Shown one piece after another: positions 18,661 through 26,889 of a stretch of 64,000 nucleotides of DNA. Position numbers and translations under genes: made by a program. Each line of letters starts with the position of its first letter. Within the stretch, counting starts at the first letter, position 1. Under the pieces are notes generated by a model, which saw only the letters and a list, made by a program, of their open reading frames with translations, did no database searches and was not told the origin of the DNA. Origin of the DNA: Proteiniphilum sp. X52 (GTDB lineage: Bacteria > Bacteroidota > Bacteroidia > Bacteroidales > Dysgonomonadaceae); assembly GCF_003712195.1 (NCBI RefSeq), contig NZ_RDSD01000004.1, forward strand, positions 1 to 64,000, written 5' to 3'.

Positions 18661-18784
18661 ATTGGCTCTCAAGTATATAAATCGATTTTATGATCGACTC
18701 TGTCCGCCAAACCAATCCATAATGGATGGGATGAAATGACTGATCGTCCGCATTCAGAATTGATATAAATTACCGGGAGGGGTG

Positions 18785-18824
18785 AACTGTTTTGATTTTT
18801 TTGGTTAAAACAGTTGCCCCTTTT
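18785..18824 (+). terminator. Hairpin downstream of the GH78 cluster
   Basis: AACTGTTTT at 18785-18793 pairs perfectly with AAAACAGTT at 18807-18815, and flanking GGGG and CCCC can extend the stem. The tract after it is CCCCTTTT rather than a pure T-run, so termination strength is uncertain. Confidence 0.5.
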
Positions 18825-18843
18825 CCGGCATTCCCTAAATTTG
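18813..18843 (+). promoter_or_regulatory. Putative promoter of the fimbrillin-like gene
   Basis: TAAATTTG at 18836-18843 matches the -7 consensus, and GTTG at 18813-18816 is a weak -33 box with 19-bp spacing. The leader would be about 235 nt. It contains a GC palindrome (TGCCCGCCCGGGCA, 18891-18904) and a 7-bp hairpin (CGCCGTA at 18918-18924 with TACGGCG at 18936-18942). No gene was seen in 18844-19085. Confidence 0.35.
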
Positions 18844-19085
18844 CACTGTTATTCTCTTTTATCTGATTAACGGATAGATTTACATATGCATGCCCGCCCG
18901 GGCAGGTTGTCTTTTTTCGCCGTAAGGTATTTAGATACGGCGTTTGAGTATCATTCGGATTATTCGCTTCGCGTAATTTGTTTCCCTTATCGCAAATTAT
19001 TGGCCTCTCTGCTGATTATTTAATTCTATCTATTCCACACCACCATCTTACCTTAGTTAAGTTGCATCTTTAAATTGTATTCATC

Positions 19086-20447
19086 ATGAAACGAGTATCA
19101 AGCTTATTCACGCACCGGGACATCGCAATAGGCAAGTTCCATCGAAAGCCAAAAAAGATCCGCCCCTCTTTTTCGTTATTACTGTTATCATTACTCTGCA
19201 TCATTCTTTATTCGTGTGAAGGAGAAACGATAGATCCCGATAAGGCCGGAAGATCCCTTCAACTACACGCGGAAATCGAGGGATTGAAAACCCGCGCCAC
19301 CCATTCTTCATGGGAAAACGAGGATGCCATTGGCGTTTATATGATCAAAGCGGGGCAACCACTCAACTCCTCAGCCATCAGCCAAAATGTGAAATATGTA
19401 ACTGCGGGTTCCTCTACCTTCAAACCGGCCGACGAAACAGAAGAAATTATTCTTCCATTCGACGGTTCTACTGTCGATTTTATTAGCTATTATCCTTATC
19501 GCGCGGATATCAACAACTTCTCCTTCCCTATTGATCTGACTGACCAGTCGGTACAGGCAGGCATTGACCTGATGTATTCTGACAACGCCAAAGGGTTTGA
19601 TTCGAAAAATCCGAATGTACGAATGCAATTCACCCATCAACTATCCAAAATTGTGCTGAATATCGTCCATGAGCAATCTATCGATCTAAGCGAACTCTCG
19701 GTAATCATTTCCAACGCGGCTACACGAGCAACCTTCGATCTGGTTAGCGGCAATCTCTCCTCAGCTTTGGAACGCGGTGATATCAAAGTCAACATTCACA
19801 GCAATGGTTCGGTTGCCGAGGCGATCCTGTTACCGGAGCCCGACTTATCAGGAATGAATCTGTGGTTTGTTCTCGATGAAGAGGAAACCGAAGTCTATAA
19901 GTTTCCTTTGGCTGATGTCTTCGAGATCAATGCTTTCGAGAGTTCCACCATATACACCTATAACGTCACACTTTTCACCGAAAGAATAGTAGCAGTCACG
20001 GAAAGCAATATCACGGCATGGATTGAGGGACCGTCCGCAAATGTGAGAACAGAGCGTACCAGTGAAACGCCCCCCATTATCAAGGGGTCGAAGAAAAAAC
20101 CTTTCACTGTGGCAGAGGCACAAACAAATCAGGGCAAGACAGGAGTATGGGTAGAAGGTTTCATTGCAGGATCCACATCGGGCAATAGTATGAACCACTT
20201 TACTCCCGATGTTTCTGAAGCGTCAAACAGCAACATCGTCCTGGCGGACGCCCCTGATGAGACCGATACCGATAAAATGATTCCGGTGGAATTGGGATCG
20301 GGAAATATCAGAGCAGCGGTAAATCTAAGGGAAAATCCCGATAATCTCAATAAAAAGGTAAAGATCAGAGGAGACCTTGAAACCTACTATCGTGTGCCAG
20401 GGTTAAGGGATATCAAAGACTACCAATGGGTCGGTCCAGAACCGTAA
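19086..20447 (+). CDS. Fimbrillin-family lipoprotein with C-terminal DUF6359-like domain
   Basis: The 453-residue product has an unusually long basic N-terminus before the hydrophobic segment LLLLSLLCIILYSC at about 31-44, which ends in a lipobox cysteine; a start further in is possible but no better ATG is seen. Residues about 55-320 resemble Mfa/FimA-like fimbrillins: TRATHSSWENEDAIGVYM, a VDFISYYPY motif, and FTHQLSKIVLNI, all typical of the N-terminal fimbrillin fold. Residues about 335-450 with KPFTVAEAQ and GVWVEGFIAG look like the OB-fold-like DUF6359. The protein is probably exported and surface-exposed; whether it polymerises is unknown. It is a single gene without a companion anchor or tip gene, so it may be an adhesin or binding protein rather than a pilus subunit. 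Confidence 0.75.
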   Translation: MKRVSSLFTHRDIAIGKFHRKPKKIRPSFSLLLLSLLCIILYSCEGETIDPDKAGRSLQLHAEIEGLKTRATHSSWENEDAIGVYMIKAGQPLNSSAISQNVKYVTAGSSTFKPADETEEIILPFDGSTVDFISYYPYRADINNFSFPIDLTDQSVQAGIDLMYSDNAKGFDSKNPNVRMQFTHQLSKIVLNIVHEQSIDLSELSVIISNAATRATFDLVSGNLSSALERGDIKVNIHSNGSVAEAILLPEPDLSGMNLWFVLDEEETEVYKFPLADVFEINAFESSTIYTYNVTLFTERIVAVTESNITAWIEGPSANVRTERTSETPPIIKGSKKKPFTVAEAQTNQGKTGVWVEGFIAGSTSGNSMNHFTPDVSEASNSNIVLADAPDETDTDKMIPVELGSGNIRAAVNLRENPDNLNKKVKIRGDLETYYRVPGLRDIKDYQWVGPEP

Positions 20448-20476
20448 ATCACGGGTGTGCAGAAGTGAAATTGTGA

Positions 20477-21178
20477 TTATTTGAATTCTTTCCACATCAA
20501 TAACGCCCGTGCAATGGCATTCTCTACCAAAGGCCCCATCATGGCATATCCCTCCTTGTTTGGATGGACACCGTCTTCGGAGAGTTCTTTAGGCAGGCCG
20601 TCCCGTTCATCGGCCATGGCGGAGAAGAAATCGCAATAGACAGCCCCGCGTGTGCCGGCATACTGCTTGACACGTTTGTTTAATTCCACAATTTTGGGAG
20701 CCGGCTCCAAACCGGGGCGCCAGGGATAGTCGTATGCGGGGAGAACCGAGCACAACACCACCTGTATGCCATGCGCTTGTGCCAATTCCGTCATGGAATG
20801 GATATTGTCTTCGATCATTTCCAGTGTCGACGGGCCAGTATTGCCGGCAATATCATTGGTTCCGGCCAGGATCACCACCACTTTAGGCCATAAATTAAGC
20901 ACGTCCTGACGGAAACGGAGCAACATCTGCGGTGTGGTCTGCCCGCTAATCCCCCGGTTGACATAGGGGCGACCCTCAAAAAATTCAGGTACCCTTTCTT
21001 TCCACCCCTGTGTAATGGAATTACCCATAAAGACCACCCGGTCGTCACATGCTTTCGCGGGTCCCAGCTTCGCATTATCTTCCCTGAACCGCTCCAAGTT
21101 CGCCCAGTCCTGGGCTTCCGCACACAATATACCATTCATCACAAATAACAATGCAAGAAACAATTTTTTCACATTCAT
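20477..21178 (-). CDS. Exported SGNH/GDSL-family esterase or lipase
   Basis: SGNH hydrolases cleave ester bonds, in glycan loci often acetyl groups. The 233-residue protein has a signal peptide (residues 1-22). All four blocks are visible: GNSIT with S54 as nucleophile, G79 in GISGQ, N108 in GTND, and D202/H205 in EDGVHPNKEGY. It is therefore a complete active site. It lies convergent to the fimbrillin gene and has a near-perfect promoter just upstream. Deacetylation of a rhamnose-rich glycan would fit the neighbouring GH78 cluster, but the substrate is an inference. Confidence 0.9.
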   Translation of the reverse strand: MNVKKLFLALLFVMNGILCAEAQDWANLERFREDNAKLGPAKACDDRVVFMGNSITQGWKERVPEFFEGRPYVNRGISGQTTPQMLLRFRQDVLNLWPKVVVILAGTNDIAGNTGPSTLEMIEDNIHSMTELAQAHGIQVVLCSVLPAYDYPWRPGLEPAPKIVELNKRVKQYAGTRGAVYCDFFSAMADERDGLPKELSEDGVHPNKEGYAMMGPLVENAIARALLMWKEFK

Positions 21179-21221
21179 CCTGTTTATATTTTTAATTGTA
21201 TTGAATCCCGTTTTCGAATGT

Positions 21222-21252
21222 CAAAAATAATTATTTAATGGCTGATTCCAAA
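21222..21252 (-). promoter_or_regulatory. Promoter of the SGNH hydrolase gene
   Basis: On the minus strand TTTG (complement of 21249-21252) lies 19 bp before TATTTTTG (complement of 21222-21229). Both are exact matches to the Bacteroidota -33/-7 consensus. Transcription should start near 21215, giving a leader of about 37 nt. Confidence 0.7.
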
Positions 21253-21320
21253 CAACGTTCATCGATTTATTTGAAGTCAGCCCCATTTGAGTGTTGACCG
21301 GGGAGATTGGGAGAGAATGA

Positions 21321-22397
21321 TTATAGCGGCCACTCGGTGAAAATATCATCAACAGAAATAAGTAAGCCGACTACTTGAGAATAATTATCCTGCCCTGCGC
21401 TGACTTTGTTAGTTTTCAGATAAGCATCATATACCCTGTCCTGAACCTCTGACAAGGCTTCGTCTCTCGCCGCGAGCCAATGTTCCCGGTTTCGTCGCAG
21501 GTCTGCAATGATCTCCGGCCGGATGGATGAAACCAGCGACTCATATTCATCAGGAAGGAACTTGCGTGTATCGCTCAATACATACCGGAGCGTGGAGAGG
21601 TACGCACTGTATCGGATCTTTTCGTCACCGCTAAGGCTACAGACCACAAATGCGTACAGATTCGCCTCCGATTCGGCGGCAATGCCGAACTGATGCGCCA
21701 TTTCATGCGCTAAAGTAAACGGATAGGCAAAATTAAGGCCATAGTCATTCACATGGATTTCATTAAAGAAGGGGCCGAAATAGCCGGAAACACCCATTTT
21801 CGAATAGACCGATTCGAACATCATCGGCTTGGGTTTCCTTTTCCCGTTGGGATAAGTTATTCTTAACATCCCATGCATCCTACGATACGACAACTCGATT
21901 TCTCGCCGTGCTTCTTGCCTGTCCAAATCTGCACAATCGGTATAGCAAAGGTTCGCCCGGGCAATAAACCGGACGGCAAAATCCCTGAAAATTTCCGGAT
22001 CGAATGTCATTTCCGTTATGTCGGTCCGATCGTAGAAATCTTCCCGGAAATAAGCAATCCCCCAGCTGAAATAGAACCAGGCGACGATGACCGTAACGAA
22101 CCGGATCAACAAAAAAAGGAACTTCAAAAAAGAGGTTTTGCGTATAATGGTGAACACGACCAGCTTTATCAGCAGCAGCACCGCCACGACCAGGAATATA
22201 TCGTACAATGAAAAGGGAAAAAGGTTCGAAATAAAGGACAGTATTGCAGCCAGAATAGGATAAACCCCACGCATATACCATTCCGAAAGTGTCGCGCTGA
22301 GGCTGAACAGAAAGATGATCGCGAACAATGCAACTGAAATTATCAGCAAAAGCGCGAATTGCCGCTTCTGCACTTTATATCCATGTTTTGAAATCAT
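21321..22397 (-). CDS. DUF3810-family membrane zincin
   Basis: This 358-residue protein begins with three hydrophobic helices (about residues 14-35, 45-75 and 90-115), followed by a soluble domain containing FTLAHEMAHQFG with H231, E232 and H235, the HExxH zinc-metalloprotease signature. The nearby ESEANLYAF supplies the probable third ligand. This is the DUF3810 pattern, a Bacteroidota family of presumed membrane-bound metalloproteases with no known substrate. The GYFGPFFNEIHVN stretch before the motif is conserved in the family. The ATG at 22397 lies only 5 nt downstream of a -7 box, so the mRNA may be leaderless. Confidence 0.85.
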   Translation of the reverse strand: MISKHGYKVQKRQFALLLIISVALFAIIFLFSLSATLSEWYMRGVYPILAAILSFISNLFPFSLYDIFLVVAVLLLIKLVVFTIIRKTSFLKFLFLLIRFVTVIVAWFYFSWGIAYFREDFYDRTDITEMTFDPEIFRDFAVRFIARANLCYTDCADLDRQEARREIELSYRRMHGMLRITYPNGKRKPKPMMFESVYSKMGVSGYFGPFFNEIHVNDYGLNFAYPFTLAHEMAHQFGIAAESEANLYAFVVCSLSGDEKIRYSAYLSTLRYVLSDTRKFLPDEYESLVSSIRPEIIADLRRNREHWLAARDEALSEVQDRVYDAYLKTNKVSAGQDNYSQVVGLLISVDDIFTEWPL

Positions 22398-22402
22398 ATT
22401 AT

Positions 22403-22410
22403 CAAAAATA
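22403..22410 (-). promoter_or_regulatory. -7 promoter box next to the DUF3810 start codon
   Basis: The complement of 22403-22410 is TATTTTTG. Only 5 nt separate it from the ATG at 22397, so transcription would begin at or next to the start codon. No convincing -33 box is seen. Confidence 0.5.
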
Positions 22411-22517
22411 CGGCTCTTTTTCTAAAACTCTATATATCATTGTCGAATATATTCAGAATTGACACAGAATCGGGAAAGAATAAAGAGGAATTAAATCCAC
22501 AACTGACCCTGCACAAA

Positions 22518-23066
22518 CTACCTCTTCCGGTAGACATGACAACCGGCTTCCGACGGGTGATCCTGCACGTAAGTTTCCGGATGCTCCTTTCTCAGAATCC
22601 ACACCACCATAAAATCACCCGCCGCGGCGCCCGTAAAAAAAACGCCTAATATCAGCAGCAGTCCGCTGCCGTTGAAAAGGGAGATAACAACCGGGACAAC
22701 CCCGAGCAGCAACGCCGGCATCAACGCCCCAAGGAAGTAATGCTTTATCTTTAGCGGTTCTTTGCAGTGGCAATAGGGTGTAAGCGTCTGCCACATCACC
22801 CCGAAACGGATGCTTTTAAACCCGTTTTTGGCAAACAACCCGAAGAAAAAACCGTGGATCAGTTCATGAATGATAATACCCACCACAAGCAACAGCATGA
22901 ATAACAGGCTTTGCTGTAGCGAGAGAGAGAATGCCGAGCCCCAGATAAAGTAAAAAGGAATACCAAACAGTGCCGCGGCCATACCGGTAATCGCCAGGGC
23001 CACTCCATTTGCGGTATATATATTGATCGTTTTCTTCTCTTTTTCGTAATTGTCAAAATTTTCCAT
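22518..23066 (-). CDS. DUF3267-family membrane zincin (site-2-protease-like)
   Basis: This 182-residue integral membrane protein has four hydrophobic segments and IIHELIHGFFFG with H67, E68 and H71, the HExxH zinc motif in a membrane helix. That arrangement and the downstream GALMPALLLGVVP segment match DUF3267, a family related in topology to site-2 proteases. Intramembrane proteolysis is a reasonable guess but is not proven for the family. A -7 box TAATTTTG (complement of 23086-23093) lies 19 nt upstream of the ATG. It is the second membrane zincin in a row, after the DUF3810 gene. Confidence 0.8.
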   Translation of the reverse strand: MENFDNYEKEKKTINIYTANGVALAITGMAAALFGIPFYFIWGSAFSLSLQQSLLFMLLLVVGIIIHELIHGFFFGLFAKNGFKSIRFGVMWQTLTPYCHCKEPLKIKHYFLGALMPALLLGVVPVVISLFNGSGLLLILGVFFTGAAAGDFMVVWILRKEHPETYVQDHPSEAGCHVYRKR

Positions 23067-23202
23067 TGTTAAAATGATAGATACTCAAAATTATGCAGCA
23101 CGAAAATAATGTTTCTACTCCATAATTCCGGTCAGAGAGTCAATATTTATCATTTTTTTCAATAAGGAGAAGGTATGTAAAAACGATTTTTTCATTCCAT
23201 AC

Positions 23203-23376
23203 CTTAGGGCAGACTATTCCCTGCGGACTCCTGATGCTATCCAAATTGCATCATCTATTTATTGCAATGCCGACTATTTTCTGACCAACGACAAGAAACT
23301 GAAATCCAACCAGTTGTTTTTACAGGATAAATCTGCTTTTGCCAGTTCTTCTTCAATCATATTCGATTTCACATAG
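23203..23376 (+). pseudogene. PIN-domain toxin, C-terminal fragment
   Basis: The translated strand reads DYSLRTPDAIQIASS and NADYFLTNDKKLKSN, the conserved C-terminal half of VapC-like PIN-domain RNases, including the aspartate in TPDAIQ and the LTNDKKL motif. There is no start codon, no N-terminal half and no antitoxin, so it is a relic. The final in-frame codons up to the TAG at 23374 run into the adjacent M16 fragment. Confidence 0.75.
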
Positions 23377-23542
23377 TGGCTTTCGCCAGTCCGCGCTGGT
23401 TTTCCTCCTCCAAAATGGAGCCGACCTTCTGTACGATGTGGGAATCAGCCCTGTTTTCAGGTAGTTTGTTCTCACGGATGTAGTAAGTCAGTCCGTTGTC
23501 GAGTTTACCTGTCAGCACCTGACCATCGACAGGGCCAGATCA
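23369..23542 (-). pseudogene. M16 (insulinase-like) peptidase, N-terminal fragment
   Basis: The minus strand reads [19 protein letters not shown] and then [17 protein letters not shown], the hallmark N-terminal part of Bacteroidota M16 zinc peptidases. The frame breaks just before the HFLEHMAF active-site motif that should follow GLA. It is an internal piece of a gene with both ends missing. It abuts the PIN fragment in the opposite orientation. Confidence 0.75.
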
Positions 23543-23574
23543 TCAAATCACTATTCGTTTTTCACTCTTAATTT

Positions 23575-24870
23575 CTAATTTTCAAATCGTAGCGCTTTCT
23601 TCGCCCACAATGTTTGCGTGGCGCCTCGCGCGAAAAGGTAGAGGATAAACGCCAGCCAAAGACCGTTATTTCCCCATAATGGAGTCATGACAAAATAGGA
23701 GGCGAAAAAGACAATAGACGAAAGGATCATCGCGTTGCGCATCTCGGCCGAAGCGGTCGCCCCGATAAAGATGCCGTCCCACAGGAATGCGGCAAAACCG
23801 ACAACGGGAATAAGCACCGTCCAGAACATGAAATCTTTGGTGCGCTCGATAATGTAAAGGTCATTGGTCATGACTCGCAATATCGGATCGGGAAAGAGCA
23901 TATAGATCAATACGGCAGCCAGGCTCACTACCAATCCCCAGAAAAAGACCCTGCGGATCATCCATTGCAGGTACTCCCGGTTCTTTGCCCCATAAAACCG
24001 TCCGGTCAACGCTTCACCCGCATAGGCAAAGCCATCCATGAAATAGGAGAACAGCATAAAGAACTGCATCAGCAAAGCATTCACAGCCAATATGGTCTCT
24101 CCCATTCCTGAAGAGGCGAAGGTGAAAAAGGTAGTCACCATGGTCAACAAAAAAGTACGGACAAAAATATCGCTGTTCACCCTGAAATACTCCCGTATGG
24201 CTTGCCTGTCCCAAATAGTCTCTTTGCGGATGTATTTTCGTAACCGGCGATAGTAGTTCCACCAGAAACCGGCCGCCACCATCAGCGAGATAACTTGTGA
24301 AAGTGTTGTTCCTAATGCGATCCCTTCGATCTTCATCCCGAAGCCGAACACGAAAAGGATGCTCAGGACAATATTCAGAAGGTTGTTCAATATGGCGATG
24401 ACCATCGGGATCCTTGCGTTCTGCATACCGATAAACCAACCCTTGAAGGCATACATCCCCAGCACTGCCGGCGCGCCCCATACCACGATACGGAAATAGG
24501 TCATCACATGTCCCGTGGATTCGGGCCCGGACTGTATCAGGCTTGAAGCCAACAACCCGATAGGATATTGCAACAATATGATCAGCAAACCTGCCCCCAG
24601 GCCGATCGCCAGCGAACGGACAAACGCATTCATCACCTCCGGGAAATTCCGGGCTCCCAACGCCTGGGAGGCAAAACCGCTGGAACTCATCCGCAGAAAG
24701 CCAAAGTTCCAGTAGATCATATTAAAGATATTGCCACCCAGTGCGATGGCTCCGATATATACAGCCGACCCAAGCCGGCCGGCAATGGCAATATCAATCA
24801 TCCCCAGCAAGGGAACAGTGATATTGGTAATGATATTGGGAAGGGCAAGCCTGAAGATTCTTTTGTCCAT
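23575..24870 (-). CDS. MATE-family multidrug/metabolite exporter
   Basis: MATE transporters export cationic drugs or metabolites using H+ or Na+ gradients. The 431-residue protein has the expected 12 hydrophobic segments and starts MDKRIFRLALPNIITNITVPLLGMIDIAIAG-like, with the family's PLLGMIDIAI element in the first helix. A DinF-like subgroup is probable from length and from the FMDGFAYAGEALTGRFYGA segment near 280. The second half repeats the first. The ATG at 24870 lies 5 nt downstream of a -7 box, so the transcript may be leaderless. Confidence 0.9.
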   Translation of the reverse strand: MDKRIFRLALPNIITNITVPLLGMIDIAIAGRLGSAVYIGAIALGGNIFNMIYWNFGFLRMSSSGFASQALGARNFPEVMNAFVRSLAIGLGAGLLIILLQYPIGLLASSLIQSGPESTGHVMTYFRIVVWGAPAVLGMYAFKGWFIGMQNARIPMVIAILNNLLNIVLSILFVFGFGMKIEGIALGTTLSQVISLMVAAGFWWNYYRRLRKYIRKETIWDRQAIREYFRVNSDIFVRTFLLTMVTTFFTFASSGMGETILAVNALLMQFFMLFSYFMDGFAYAGEALTGRFYGAKNREYLQWMIRRVFFWGLVVSLAAVLIYMLFPDPILRVMTNDLYIIERTKDFMFWTVLIPVVGFAAFLWDGIFIGATASAEMRNAMILSSIVFFASYFVMTPLWGNNGLWLAFILYLFARGATQTLWAKKALRFEN

Positions 24871-24875
24871 TGGCG

Positions 24876-24907
24876 CAAAAATACGTCAAAAAGACGATAT
24901 TCCCCAA
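24876..24907 (-). promoter_or_regulatory. Promoter at the MATE gene start codon
   Basis: The complement of 24876-24883 is TATTTTTG, and the complement of 24904-24907 is ATTG (three of four against TTTG), with 20-bp spacing. The -7 box ends 5 nt before the ATG. Confidence 0.55.
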
Positions 24908-25373
24908 TTTTACCGGCCATTATCATTTTTACCCTGTCCACGAAAATTCGAAGGCGCGGAAAAGGGCAAAAAACAAGATGAAACCGACATGTTTAAAATA
25001 ATCATTACACACCCGAAGGGAATGAATATTTCCGTTAAGCTAAATTGGAACAGCCGGGTAGTGGCTTTATGCGGTTCAGGATGCAAATCTTTCGTTTCGG
25101 GAAGTTAATGTGACAGGAAATCTCTTCATGTCATATCTTTGTCAAAAGATCCAAAACAGTAGCAACGGTATCATTTTCATTTCAGAAAACAAGCTAAATT
25201 CCATTTTTAATAAAAGATTCTATTTTTTTTGAAATGATAAAGCAGTAATTATACATTCTTTTTTGTAAATTTGTGAATTCACTTTACTTGAATAGTAAAA
25301 TTATTGATAATCAACACCCTATTGATATAAATAAGGTGTTTCGTTTTTTGAAGAACTCTTTACAAACTAATAT
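24908..25373. promoter_or_regulatory. Divergent intergenic region with a V-ATPase operon -7 box
   Basis: TAAATTTG at 25266-25273 fits the -7 consensus and could start the V-ATPase transcript with a leader of about 95 nt. No -33 box at the right distance was seen. A 39-codon frame at 24989-25108 has no recognisable motif and I do not call it. The rest is AT-rich and empty. Confidence 0.4.
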
Positions 25374-25961
25374 ATGGATAAGATTCAGGAACTTACCTCA
25401 AAACTTTACGCGGAAGGCGTGGAAAAAGGCAAAGAAGAAGCCGAAAGAATTATTGCCGCGGCACGGGTTCAGGAGCAACAAATACTGGGTGCCGCGCGTG
25501 CTAAAGCGGAAGAAATGCTTTCTTCGGCCCAAAAGGAGAGCGCGGAACTGAAAAAAAACACCGAAGCGGAACTGAAACTCTATGCTACCCAATCTTCCCA
25601 AGCACTCAAAACGGAAATCATCAACCTGATGACCGACAAGTTATCCACAACCCAGGTAAAAACAGCCGTGGAAGACAAAACTTTCATGCAACAATTAATT
25701 GTGGAACTGGTACAAAACTGGTCGAAGAACGACACACTGACCGTTGGTGTGGAAAATCCGGAAGAACTGAAATCCTATATCGCCTCACATGCGAAAAACC
25801 TACTGGACAAAGGGTTAAAGATCGAATCGGTGAACGGCATCAAAACCGGGTTCACCCTCGCACCCGAAGATGGCTCCTACAAAGTAAAATTCGGGGAAGA
25901 AGAGTTTGTCAACTATTTCAGGGAATTTTTACGGCCCCAGATCCAGCAACTTCTTTTTTAG
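25374..25961 (+). CDS. atpE: V-type ATP synthase subunit E (peripheral stalk)
   Basis: Subunit E forms the peripheral stalk that links the catalytic head to the membrane stator. The 195-residue protein has a long N-terminal helix, about residues 5-90, rich in Ala, Glu and Lys (GVEKGKEEAERIIAAARVQE), typical of the coiled coil. A globular C-terminal domain ends in VNYFREFLRPQIQQLLF. It is the first gene of the operon E-DUF2764-A-B-D-I-K. No separate subunit G/H gene, which normally pairs with E, is seen in the window. Confidence 0.9.
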   Translation: MDKIQELTSKLYAEGVEKGKEEAERIIAAARVQEQQILGAARAKAEEMLSSAQKESAELKKNTEAELKLYATQSSQALKTEIINLMTDKLSTTQVKTAVEDKTFMQQLIVELVQNWSKNDTLTVGVENPEELKSYIASHAKNLLDKGLKIESVNGIKTGFTLAPEDGSYKVKFGEEEFVNYFREFLRPQIQQLLF

Positions 25962-26007
25962 AAACTGAAAATTTTCATCGATCTCTTTCAGGAGATTGGC
26001 TTTGCCT

Positions 26008-26859
26008 ATGATTTTCAAGAATCAATATTACTATTTCATATCCGGGTTACCCGACTTTTCTTTCGACAGCATGAAACTACCCCTCTCCGTGGAGGAGTTC
26101 AGGGAGATGCTCGACGAAGCCCTTGAACCGGAAGATAAAAAGCTCTTACACAGTTATTTTCTCTCTTACGACAACGACAATCTTTTCCGGTTGCTGGAAA
26201 AGAAGGAAAGTGACTTGGAAAAGAAGGGAATACTCTCACGTGCCGAGCTGGAAGAGGTGATCCGGCAGGTGAAACAGGGAGATACCACAGAGAACGAGCA
26301 GGTACCGCCCTATTTCGAAAAGGCCGTCAGGGCTTGGCTCGATGAAGAGATACCCGGACACCTGAAAACGCTGGAGGATCTTATCAGTTCTTTATATGCG
26401 GACTACGGGATGGAGGTGAGGAACAGCCTGATCGCCGCATGGTTCGAAATGAATCTCAACATCGGCAATATCCTTGCCGCAATCTTCGCCAGGAAATACG
26501 GAATGGATGTCAGCCAGGTGGTTGTCGGAAACAACGAAATCGCCAACCTCATCAGAGAAAATGCCAATGCACGCGATTTCGGCATCAGCCGCGAACTCGA
26601 TTATTACGATGACATCCTGCGGATAGCCGAAGAGCCCGATATTTACGAGAGGGAACGCAAGATCGATAAATTCCGCTGGGACTGGTTAGACGACAACACC
26701 CTGTTCGACTATTTCAATATCGAATATATCTTCGCTTATCTTTGCAAACTCAGGATATTGGAACGGTGGGTAAGCCTGAACGCCCAAGAAGGGGAGCGTG
26801 TTTTCCGGGAACTGATCACACAGTTGAAAAATGAGATACAGAAACCGGAAGATATCTGA
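26008..26859 (+). CDS. DUF2764 protein of the V-ATPase operon
   Basis: This 283-residue soluble, acidic, helical protein has the DUF2764 opening NQYYYFISGLPDFSFD. The family occurs almost only in Bacteroidota-type V-ATPase operons between E and A. The ATG at 26008 is preferred to the TTG at 25996; an AGGAG stretch precedes both. Its place in the operon and its all-helical character suggest that it replaces a stalk subunit such as C, but this is an inference. Repeated features such as a paired LEKKESDLEKK charged helix (about 76-90) and WLDDNTLFDYFNIEYIFAYL near the C-terminus are visible. Confidence 0.8.
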   Translation: MIFKNQYYYFISGLPDFSFDSMKLPLSVEEFREMLDEALEPEDKKLLHSYFLSYDNDNLFRLLEKKESDLEKKGILSRAELEEVIRQVKQGDTTENEQVPPYFEKAVRAWLDEEIPGHLKTLEDLISSLYADYGMEVRNSLIAAWFEMNLNIGNILAAIFARKYGMDVSQVVVGNNEIANLIRENANARDFGISRELDYYDDILRIAEEPDIYERERKIDKFRWDWLDDNTLFDYFNIEYIFAYLCKLRILERWVSLNAQEGERVFRELITQLKNEIQKPEDI

Positions 26860-26889
26860 CATTGAAGAAGAAAAAATAAACAATCATAT

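Noticed and set aside
24731-25108. 125-codon frame upstream of the V-ATPase operon
   Set aside because: It is mostly antisense to the MATE gene, and the remaining part has no recognisable features.
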